Below are positions 1-12,000 of a stretch of DNA of 64,000 nt, one piece after another (the stretch's first letter is position 1; each line of letters opens with the position of its first letter). This DNA comes from Nilaparvata lugens. Its lineage: Eukaryota > Arthropoda > Insecta > Hemiptera > Delphacidae. Location of the stretch: assembly GCF_014356525.2 (NCBI RefSeq), contig NC_052505.1, forward strand, positions 13,900,135 through 13,964,134, read 5' to 3'. Both the position numbers and the translations under genes were made by a program. Below the pieces are notes generated by a model. That model was given only the letters and a program-made list of their open reading frames with translations. It had not been told where the DNA came from and made no database searches.

Positions 1-74
1 CAAAAATCACCAGGATTCGATTTGTCAGGACAGTCATACCTCAGCAGCAGTCTTCCGCCAACATTCTCAATCAC
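1..74 (-). CDS. Sfmbt: Sfmbt exon 6, cut by window edge
   Basis: The exon starts at 74 after TATTTCACAG and reads [14 protein letters not shown], then [10 protein letters not shown] into the window edge. [12 protein letters not shown] followed by D-FW is the second half of MBT repeat 2 in SFMBT-type proteins. The exon is incomplete and continues left of base 1. Confidence 0.85.
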   Translation of the reverse strand, partial: MIENVGGRLLLRYDCPDKSNPGDF

Positions 75-3000
75 CTGTGAAATATGAATAAATATTAGAA
101 AGTGACAACCATAATCATAATATATTTCATAATACATTTTGCAATATTCAAGTAATTATTATAATGCAGTGCTATACTCTGAATTTAATACGTTGAGACT
201 TGGAGAAAATATCAGTTCTGAAAAATATCAAGTGTTGGAGAAAGTATTTTTGTATACATAATTTTTTCACAAATTTTACTTATCATTATGCTGATATAGT
301 ATATTTCGCACCTAGAGCAGAAAATGAGATTTTTCCAGCTCGAAATCGGTTTTCAAATCCGAGGCCGTAGGCCGAGGACTAGAAAAGATTGAGAGCTGGA
401 AAAACATTTTTGCCCGTGGTGCGAACGATATTTTTCGCCACACTACAGGTATTCCTGACAAAATAAATAAAGAATACAAAATAAAGAATACTCGTTAAGC
501 TATCGTACCTATCTCTTGATTTTAGTGGTAGAAGATTTGCAGTCAGGATTTCAGATTCTTTTAAAATTTCACTTGGAATACCACAGTCATCTTCAAGCAT
601 TTTTGAAAATTCGGAATGCACTAATCAACAATAAATAATTGAATAAAACTGGTTGCGAAGCGAATTAGTTTGATTCGAAACTGGAACTGAAATCATGGCG
701 ACTTCAGCTGATGATGAAAGTGGACACTCGCCCGATCTAGCGGATGACTTATTAACTACTTCCATGAGCGGCTGGAAAGAGACAACTTTCTGGCCTAGAC
801 CGGAAAAGAAACCCTTTTCTGACGTCGTCTGCAAACAATTCAGATCTACGTAGGGACTGGAAAACAGCTGCTTTCTGTGCAGTGTGGCGAAAAAACATAA
901 CCTTTCTTGGATTCATTTTTAATAAAAGTCGGAATTGAAATAGTAAGCGTTTTGTTGAAAATTAAATTAAATTAATTTAGAAGTATTTTTTCAATTCAAA
1001 AATGATTTTTGTGTGTTTGAATTGTGAATTGAGTGTGTAATTGATGATTTTTAAGTGACACATAACCTAGCTACATTTGGACTGTTGTATAAATTAGAAT
1101 TGGAACCGTTTTGGGCTTATAAGCCTGTGCTACTTTTCTGTAAGTTGTGTATATTCTGAATGATTAAATAAATAAATAAAAAATAAAATGGACGCTTACC
1201 GTTCGAAAGTACTCCAGTCAATGAGTAAACAAAATTGTTTATTTACTTAAATAATTAATTGCATATCGTTGTATAAAATATTAAACCAGTGTGACAATAA
1301 AGGAATAAAATATTAAACATAGCACGCGTATGAAACAAAACTAAAACAAATCCTTGGTACTTAATGTTTCTATCTACAAAACTGTTTATTGTGAAATTCG
1401 GCTATTTATGTTTTATCTACAAAACTGTTTAATGAGCTAACTCTTCAATACTACTTCAATACTACTTTATCAGTCATTATGTCAAGGTATCGGTTTATTT
1501 CTTACACGTGCCCCCACACATTTTATCAAATTATACTTATCAGTCTTCAACTTTCTAATTTACAGAACCAATTATTGTGAAAAAGAAATGCAAAAATCAT
1601 TCAACTGTTGTTGAAAGGTGAAAGACAACTTAAAGGAAAGCTGTAATATGTACGCATCAACAGTCGAGATTTGGAATAATTATATGGTTCCCAATATTCA
1701 ATACTGCAGAATCATTCACTGTAAACATTTCTTATAAAATAGTCAACACTTCCCTATCAACAAATGCTGACAAAATGAAGTGAGACATGTGACAGTTCAA
1801 ATCAATAATTACAATGAAAGTAATAAAAAATCCGTTCATTCAACTCATATTAACTACTATCTCGAACGACAACTTTGAGGAAAATTTATGCCATAGCTTG
1901 GATTTTATTCCAGTCAATTCCCATGGAGGGGATCCTTAGGAGTGGGACAAGTATAAAACACTCAAACATTGCGTTCTTCTCCAGTTGTCTTCATACTTTA
2001 AATGGAGTCTAGTCAGTTGCTTACAATAGTTAGCAAAACATAAAGATTAGGCATAGGCCTATAGAAGTCAGTGGTTAGCAAAAGATAGGCAGTTTACTGC
2101 AGTTGGCAGTCTACAGCAGTCAGTAGTTTACTAAAGTCAGTAGGTAACAGCAGTCAGTTGCAGATACCAGGTAGCAGTTAACAGGGGTTAGCAGCTTCAA
2201 ACAGTCAGCAGTTAACAACAGTTTAAAGTTGACAGACATAAGTGAGCAGTTAAAATCAGTTAGAAGTTAACAGACATCAGTGAGCGGTTGAAAGTTGACA
2301 AACGAGAGTGAACAGTTAGCAGCAGCTAGAAGTTAACATACATAACAGTGAGCTTACAGATATATCAGTCAACAAGGCTACATCAAAAGTTCAGTACAGT
2401 TTCTCATTAGCCTACAGTTTTGCAGTAAATTCTACAAAACAGCATGTACAATCTTCCAGCAGTGTCGTTTATACAAGGAACAATTGTTATCTTCTGCATC
2501 ATCTCTCAGGTAAAATCTGAAGAGCCAGTACTTGAGAGGCCTGAAACATCTTGGAACCATAGAGCTGAACCGATGGAACCGTCATTTGAACATAGAGCAG
2601 AACGTAGCCTAGAAATGGCCCCAAACTTTGAACATCAATTGGGGCTAGAATCGATGGAACCGTCATTTGAACATAGAGCAGAACGTAGCCTAGAAACGGC
2701 CCTACATCATGGACAACAATTGGGGCTAGAAACGATGGAATCGTCATTTGAACATAGAGCAGAACGTAGCCTAGAAATGGCCCCAAACTTTGAACATCAA
2801 TTGGGGCTAGAATCGATGGAACCGTCATTTGAACATAGAGCAGAACGTAGCCTAGAAACGGCCCTACATCATGGACACCAATTTGGGTTAGAAACGATGG
2901 AATCGTCATTTGAACATAGAGCAGAACGTAGCCTAGAAATGGCCCCAAACTTTGAACATCAATTGGGGCTAGAATCGATGGAACCGTCATTTGAACATAG

Positions 3001-6000
3001 AGCAGAACGTAGCCTAGAAACGGCCCTACATCATGGACAACAATTTGGGCTAGAAACGATGGAATCGTCATTTGAACATAGAGCAGAACGTAGTCTAGAA
3101 ATGGCCGAACTAGGACTGGAATCGTCAGTCAACCACAGACAGAAACGAGGCCTCTTGAACGGTCTTCTCTGCGACGTTTCACGATTGTGCTTGAATCTGG
3201 ACCTGAAGGCTAACCTGAACCTTTGTTGCCGCTGCAACAGCCAGGGCACCTACATCAAGCTCAAGAACGAGTGTCATCGCAAAATGGCGTCCTGTCTACT
3301 GTCCAGCCTGTCCTCTGGTCTGCTGTCTCCTCTGCTTGGCCTCACTGTCGATTTGCCAGTCGTCGATGCTAAACTGTGTCTTTAATTCGTTCTCAAAACT
3401 GATTCTAACTTCATCAATTTGTATGAAATCTGTATCAAGTGTCTTTAATTCGTTCTCAAAACTGATTCCGACTGGATGAAATCTGTATCAAATTTTAGTA
3501 ACTCAATAGTCCTCAAACTAATTCTGTCAGTTCTATATTCTGGATGAATTTTGTGGAGATTCAATATTTTTCCCAGTAGTCCTCAAACGAATCAATAATT
3601 CTGCATGAACTTTAAATCAAATTTGAAATATTTTCAATTGATTTCAGTGCTGTGTTCCAGTTTTATTTATATCTGAACTTGAGAAAGTAAAAAATATGAT
3701 TTTTCAACGTGAAATTGTTGAAGTGTTGAATTGTTTCTACAACACGGTTTATAGTTCACTGTTTCCAGACTTATTTATTTATTCATAAGGATGTTTGGTT
3801 GTAACTCTTGTGAGGTGTGTAGTAACAAATTATTGAACTTTAAAAAATCAAAAATATGATTTTTCAACGTGAAATTGTTGAAGTGTTGAATTGTTTCTAC
3901 AACACGGTTTATAGTTTACTATGTTTCCAGACTTATTTATTTATTCATAAGGATGTTTGGTTGTAACTCTTGTGAGGTGTGTAGTAACAAATTATTGAAC
4001 TTTAAAAAATCAAAAATATGATTTTTCAACGTGAAATTGTTGAAGTGTTGAATTGTTTCTACAACACGGTTTATAGTTTACTATGTTTCCAGACTTATTT
4101 ATGAGTATGTTTGGTTGTAACTCTTGTGAGGTGTGTAGTAACAAATTATTGAACTTTAAAAAATCAAAAATATGATTTTTCAACGTGAAATTGTTGAAGT
4201 GTTGAATTGTTTCTACAACACGGTTTATAGTTTACTATGTTTCCAGACTTATTTATGAGTATGTTTGGTTGTAACTCTTGTGAGGTGTGTAGTAACAAAT
4301 TATTGAACTTTAAAAAATCAAAAATATGATTTTTCAACGTGAAATTGTTGAAGTGTTGAATTGTTTCTACAACACGGTTTATAGTTTACTATGTTTCCAG
4401 ACTTATTTATGAGTATGTTTGGTTGTAACTCTTGTGAGGTGTGTAGTAACAAATTATTGAACTTTAAAAAATCAAAAATATGATTTTTCAACGTGAAATT
4501 GTTGAAGTGTTGAATTGTTTCTACAACACGGTTTATAGTTTACTATGTTTCCAGACTTATTTATTTATTCATAAGGATGTTTGGTTGTAACTCTTGTGAG
4601 GTGTGTAGTAACAAATTATTGAACTTTAAAAAATCAAAAATATGATTTTTCAACGTGAAATTGTTGAAGTGTTGAATTGTTTCTACAACACGGTTTATAG
4701 TTCACTATGGTTCCAGACTTATTTATGAGTATGTTTGGTTGTAACTCTTGTGAGGTGTGTAGTAACAAATTATTGAACTTTAAAAAATCAAAAATATGAT
4801 TTTTCAACGTGAAATTGTTGAAGTGTTGAATTGTTTCTACAACACGGTTTATAGTTCACTATGTTTCCAGACTTATTTATTTATTCATAAGGATGTTTGG
4901 TTGTACCTCTTGTGAGTCGTGTAGTAGCAAATTATTGATGTATTTTTATTTATTATTGAATAAAATCTACAATCTAGTGACTAACAACAAATAATAGTCA
5001 TTAAGGCTGATTTACACGATGCCAGTGGCTGGCATGCCAGTTTGGATATTGACTGGAAGGTCACTGGCAAGCGGCGACTAGCATGCCAGCTTTAAGCGGG
5101 TACCCTGTTTACAAGTTGCCAGCTACTGGAACAAGTCGGGCGACTGTTGCCGTTTACACAGTGCCTGTCGGCTGGTGCCGCAGAGGTAAAGCGGTAGAGG
5201 GGGAAGCTGACACGCCAGTAAAACAAAAATATTTGTTCTGCTGGAACAGCCAGCTGCTGGCGCGTCCTTGGCTTGCTGGCTTGCCCAGTTACTGGCGTGA
5301 GCCGTTTACACAGTGCCAGTCGTTGGCATCCAGTGACTGGCTACCTCAACTGGCAAGCCGACTGGCATCGTGTAAATCAGCCTTTAGTTCTAGCTATAAG
5401 ATGAGATTATATAACTGACTCAAATTCTAGCACTTGCTTGAGAATGACTTGGAAAATGCTAGCTTTTATTCAATCAACCTATTATTTCACTTCTATGATT
5501 CTGACATCGCTGTTAGGATGATGACAAACCAGGCCGAACACGACACAATTGGGCAAAGTGCACATATAGAAAATGTGGGGATGCATCTGGTGTGATATGG
5601 TCTCACCTACTCCAATGCTAAAGCCTTCTCACTTGGTCATTTTGTCCGTTTTAGGCTCATCTCACACTTAAACGACTCAGGTCGAGAAGAGACTCGACTC
5701 TAGTCGAGAGCATGTGTTTTCAAATGGTGACAGTCGCGGAGACTAAAATCGACTGGTCTGAGTGTCATCATTTGGAAACACTTGCTCTCGACTAGAGTCG
5801 GGTCTCTCCTCGACCTGAGTCGCGTAAGAGTGAGTTGAGCCTAAGTCCGCCTTGGTGTCACATCACCCTATATGACTACACTCATTATATAGATTAAACC
5901 ACTAAAAAGGTATTCACAGAGTCCTTGGCTATAATGGTATATATTTTTAAATAGTGATGATACAGCATGCAATATTATTGGGCGATGGAATGTTTTAATG

Positions 6001-9000
6001 CGGTAGTCGCGCCCTACTCAATCACACGAGCAGTCGCGTGTTGTATTTTGTACAACATCCGATTTTCCAAGTGTTATGTACTCTGTTTACTGTCAAAACA
6101 TATTAATTAATTGTATAATTACTTTTTCTATCTTCTTGGATTATTTTACGCCTATGAACATTTGGATGATTACCATTTCATAGCCCTATAAGGTACATCA
6201 AGCAAAGCCATCAATTCAGTGTTATTAGTTAGTTTACAGTCCTCACATACAGTCTTTCCCTATCTTATGCACAGTGCGACTTATGCACTGTCGCGACTAA
6301 ACGGCACCTAAAGACTGAACCATTGCTCGGTTGATACTGCAACTCAGTGGAGTGATGGGGGGAAAGTTTTGGAATGCATAGGTGACTCATTCACTGACAC
6401 CACCCCATTTAATAGTTTTGTGCAGCAAAAAACTGACACTGTTGTACTTTATACAACAGCGCGACTGCCGGAAGGTTAAAAATATATAAATATTAGTATT
6501 GTAAGGACTTACAGTGGCTACCCAGACGTGGTAAGGATGCACCTCGTCTTGCACTTCCACCTTCATTCCTCCCTTGATGCGGTCGACCGGTGTGAATCCA
6601 TCCTTAAATACAACAAATACAATTAATATCAAAATTCAAATTATTATTAGAATTGATGTTGTTTTCCATGGCGAAACACTTAATAATAACTCTGTTGAAG
6701 TTACTTTGTTTCAAGTGAATATTTTAATTTGAATTGAATTTATTGCTGAAAAATCAATAATACATAATCGTACAACAAGGCTGGGCGTACACCGGTTAGT
6801 CAAGACAAGACTAGTCACATTGGGTACGCGACTAGGTGCCATCCCGACTACTTGACAACCCGACTACTTGACACCCCGACTACTTGTCCCTCTTAAAACC
6901 GGTTTTTAAGCATGTGTGAACGGACATGTCTTCGAACGAAAAAAACATTTACGCGAAAGGCTTCAAACGAAAAACTGAAAACAAAAACTTTTTCACTGGT
7001 GACACAGTATGCATGACGAGCATCATGTGCGTACACACATGTTCAACACACTTGTCCTGTCGTTAGTGGGCAGCATTAGTTATGTGTTCGTGGCGTACAA
7101 GTGTGTACACAGTCTTATACCAAATCTGTAAATAAGCTATAGATTTTTTAATGATTTGATTTTATTATAATACAATATTATTTATAATAATAGTATATTT
7201 CGCACCTAAGGCCGAAATTTTCCGGCTCGAAATCGGTTTTCAAGTCCGAGGCCGTAGGCCGAGGACTAGAAAAGACTGAGAGCCGGAAAAACATTTTTGC
7301 CCGTGGTGTGAACGCTATTTTTCGCCACACAGAAAAATAAACAATATATAAATATATGAGAATAATTTATTGTTTATTAAGCACTTCCAAAAGCAAAAGT
7401 GGAAGGTCATAGCTCTAACAAATCTGAGGTAATCTGAATATCAGGAAATTGTCCAAGTATTTTTATTTTTTATTCTGATTTGTCTAAATAACCTAAAAGA
7501 TTATGTTCAATCATGTGGGAGGTTGAGTTTATACTTTTTTATTCTTTCAAATGACAATAAGATGATATTATTATAAATCTTCTAATTATTGAATAATAAA
7601 CTCAAATAATGAAAAGTTTTTGTATCAGCTGTTTTAGCACACTTGAAATTTAGCGGACGGAAAGAAACCTGTTCTGACGTCAGACGAGAGTCGTCTGCAA
7701 ACAATGTACATTTCAGATCTACGTAGGGACTGGAAAACAGCTGCTTCGTGTTCAGTGTGGCGAAAACACCTTAATATGGTGATCACTGATGCAGTGAGCA
7801 AACTATCCAATTAGATTTGTCTAACAAACTGACCGAGTTGATAAGTTCTGTGGAGAATGTGGTCATGCCACCCAAAGTCTAAGGCCGGTTGCAGACGAAC
7901 GACTACCACATGTGGAATGTGGGAGAGATTATTTTCCTTCTGTGGTACCACAAACGCAGCGTATACCGAATACATTGGCAGGCATAGCAGTGGCACTGAT
8001 ACTTCCACATGACGTTGTGGCAGTGATTATTTTTCTTGCGATTGTCATTAGGTACCACTGGTTTGAACACTACGCCACAGAATAGGTACAGAATGGAAAC
8101 TGACAATCAAACGCCTATCCAACCAATGCTTTTTACATGGCACAAATACTAGACACGTCACGTGACCTTAGGAAGTTCCAATCCTAATCTTCTGATTGGC
8201 TCGCGGCAGTGAAGAACAAGATCAATTGATCCGGATCAGTAGAGTGATCCGAACCTCTATACAATACTATATATACCTCAATACTATTACAATGCGGAGC
8301 TTCCTAGCAAGGTGGCGGGTTTTTGCGCCAGGGTACTAGCCGAGTTTCCATACTGTATGTATACTGTGACTACGCTTCCCCTAGCTTCTGTACCACAATC
8401 GCAGTCGCTGTGACTTTGAAAACAGCTGTATGATAAAAACACCCGAGTATGATACAAACATTTGAAAACTGTTGCACTAATGCGGTTTTCTCGAATGTAG
8501 TGTGAAAGTCTCTCTGCGTTAGAGCTTGTTCACATAACAGCGACTTACGCTCGGTTGTCGCGCGGTTGGCAAATCGCTCGATTTGCCAGTCTCATACACA
8601 TGACAGCGATTCATGAGCGATTTGCCCTCGGTTAAGTCTGAGATTACAACCGCCGCGATTCGCCGGCGACTACTAAAACCGAGCGATGCATGTGTACGGC
8701 ACCATGTGTTTCCCTATACCTGGCAACCGCTCGGTTGGTCAATCGCGCGATAACCGAGCGTAAATCGCTGTCATGTGAACATGCTCTAAGTCGTATTGTT
8801 CAGTGGTATGTCGGTCCTACATCCCACATGCGATAGTGGTTCGTCTGCAACCGGCCTAATAGAGTGATTTTTTGTAAAAATAAAGACATAAGTGATCATT
8901 GAAGCACTGAGTAAAGTCCATCCAATGACATCTAAGAAACTGACCGAGTTGATAAGTTCAATGGAGAATGTGTTTGCGCATTTGAGGATGCTGTCGAGGT

Positions 9001-12000
9001 CCCGTTGCGTAATGGCCAACTTGAAATTTAGCGGACGGAAAGGGTACTCTTTCCGGCCTCAGACGGAAAGAAACCTGTTCTGACGTCAGACGAGAGTCGT
9101 CTGCAAACAATGTACATTTCAGATCTACGTAGGAACACTGCTACGTGGAAAACAGCTGCTTCTTGTGCAGTGTGGCGAAAACACCTTAATATAGTGATTA
9201 AACTATCCAGTGAGCAAACTATCCAATTAGATTTGTCTAACAAACTGACCGAGTTGATAAGTTCTGTGGAGAATGTGGTCATGCCACCCAAAGTCTAAGG
9301 CCGGTTGCAGACGAACGACTACCACATGTGGAATGTGGGAGAGATTATTTTCCTTCTGTGGTACCACAAACGCAGCGTATACATTGGCAGGCATAGCAGT
9401 GGCACTGATACTTCCACATGACGTTGTGGCAGTGATTATTTTTCTTGCGATTGTCATTAGGTACCACTGGTTTGAGCAATACGCCACAGAATAGATACAG
9501 AATGGAAACTGTCAATAAAACGCCTATCCAACCAATGCTTTTTACATGGCACAAATACTAGACACGTCACGTGACCTTAGGAAGTTCCAATCCTGGTCTT
9601 CTGATTGGCTCGCGGCAGTGAAGAACAAGATCAATTGATCCGGATCAGTAAAGTGATCCGAACCTCCCATCAATACTATTACAATGCGGAGCTTCCTAAC
9701 AAGATGGCGGGTTTTTGCGCCAGGGTACTAGCCGAGTTTCCATACTGTATGTATACTGTGACTACGCTTCCCCTAGCTTCTGTACCACAATCGCAGTCGC
9801 TGTGACTTTGAAAACAGCTGTATGATAAAAACACCCGAGTATAATACAAACATCTGAAAACTGATGCACTAATGCGGTTTTCTCGAATGTAGTGTGAAAG
9901 TCACTCTGCGTTAGAGCTTGTTCACATAACAGCGACTTACGCTCGGTTGTCGCGCGGTTGGCAAATCGCTCGATTTGCCAGTCTCATACACATGACAGCG
10001 ATTCATGAGCGATTTGCCCTCGGTTAAGTCTGAGATTACAACCGCCGCGATTCGCCGGCGACTACTAAAACCGAGCGATGCATGTGTACGGCACCATGTG
10101 TTTCCCTATACCTGGCAACCGCTCGGTTGGTCAATCGCGCGATAACCGAGCGTAAATCGCTGTCATGTGAACATGCTCTAAGTCGTATTGTTCAGTGGTA
10201 TGTCGGTCCCACATCCCACATGCGATAGTGGTTCGTCTGCAACCGGCCTAATAGTGTGATTTTTTTGTAAAAATAAAGACATAATTGATCATTGAAGCAC
10301 TGAGTAAAGTTCATCCAATGACATCTAAGAAACTGACCGAGTTGATAAGTTCAATGGAGAATGTGTTTGCGCATTTGAGGATGCTGTCGAGGTCCCGTTG
10401 CGTAATGGCCAACTTGAGATGTGCGGGAGGCTTGAGAGGCCTTCCGTGAATCTCGGCCCAGCCGAGGGGTCGCAGCTGCACTTTGGTCATGTCGCACCAG
10501 AAGTCCCTGCTACGGTCTCCCACGTCGCCCACGTAGCGCAGACTGCAAACAAACACAAGTTTTAATGGTAGAAACTTGTCTCATCAAGGGAGAGCATCAG
10601 ATATGCGAGATTTCAGATCTGCAAGTGCCTATTTCAGACAAACTGAAACAAGTGGGACGTTGTGCCGTCGTTTAGTTTGTACATTCTAACAGCATCTTGT
10701 TTACGTTGCAGACTGATACACAGGAAGTCTAGTCAGCTCCATCATGCAAATTAGAATGTTCAATTAGGCTCTGTTTCAAAGGTAAAGGAAAGGTTGGGGA
10801 GATTGGGTTTCGGCTTTCAAATGACAATATTGTAAATATTATTTGAAATGTTTCGTTCAGGATACAGTATCAACCCAGAATATGATAAGGTGTTATAAGA
10901 ATATAATATGACAATAGGGGTAGGTCCTATTCAATGTTGGAGTTAGCTGGCTAAGTCGAGCTATTCGCTAACTCCAGCTATTTGCTAAGTTTGTGTTGAC
11001 TCAATGGTAGGTTAGAAAAAATATAGTGGTACGTTAGAAAAAAATTAACAGACAAGATAACTCTGTTAAAACGGCGGCCATGTTTGTTTTGGTCATATTT
11101 GGTACCAAAAGTGAGGTTATAAACTTTGAATGAAAAAGACTAAGAAATTGTCAAAAAACCACTGATTTATTGATAATTAGAAAGACCGGTTATTACACCA
11201 TACACTGATAAACTCAGAGATTTACAATGGTGTAATAACCGAAACCAGTTTTTCTAATTATCAATAAATCAGTGATTTTTTGACAATTTCTTAGTCTTTT
11301 TCATTCAATATGAATAATTACCACAATATCAACTTCTCAACTACACAAAAAGATATAAACTTTGAGTAACACAAATTATCCGCTTGAAACGCTATTGCAG
11401 TTAGCTTAAAGCAGTTGGTTTTAGATGGGGCGTTCACAATCCAGAGTTAGCGAATAGCACTTTAGCTTGCTAAAACAACATTGTGAATACCCCTGCTATC
11501 CACAAAACAACGGGAGCCAGACAAACTGGAATTTCGCACATCTGAGATCCTCCCGATCAGCTGATTCTCTCACATTTGATATAATATCGCACATATGAAT
11601 GACAAACTCTAAGGCTAGGCACACACCAGTTAGTCAAGAAAAGACAAGACACGTTTAGTCACAATAGGTTCATCTTATCTTACATTCTCCAAAGTTACTT
11701 ATTTTTGCTATTCATTATTATTAACGTCATTCAGAAGATTTCTGTAACTAAGAGAGCCCACTAACGACAGGACAAGTGTGTTGAACAAGTGTGTACACAC
11801 ATGTCGTCATTCATTGTTGTGTCATCACATCGGAAGGCCATCAACTGTTGACTATGAATCCCATGCGAATCAAAAGCATGCTCTAGTCAGTGAGTAAATA
11901 TTTCATATTTTTAACAATTATTATAGTCTGCAAGTCTTCATTCTAGTGTTGAAACTAGATGAAACATGTAGGTAGCAGTTCTTAACAGATTAATAAATCC

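Larger units (their letters stand above)
7641..10411. repeat. 1.38 kb tandem duplication including the end of Sfmbt exon 4
   Basis: Unit A (7641-9018) and unit B (9019-10411) are near-identical, with the same nested MITEs. All three junctions share ACTTGA (7641, 9019, 10412), which looks like microhomology. The right end of each unit is the last about 75 nt of exon 4 with its donor. Unit B continues into the intact exon; unit A ends in a copy of exon 4's tail without the front half. Confidence 0.85.

Noticed and set aside
2507..2513. Splice donor CAG/GTAAAA just after the signal peptide
   Set aside because: The frame continues through it into the repeats and no matching acceptor is needed; recorded as a possible alternative splice only.
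2499..3071. Open frame antisense to the coding repeats
   Set aside because: Mirror of the 81-bp repeat, open only because the period is a multiple of three; no signal peptide or motif, and the sense strand has promoter, signal peptide and Cys domain.
3675..4934. CRISPR-like array
   Set aside because: Contiguous 154-162 bp units without unique spacers, in an animal intron; a satellite.
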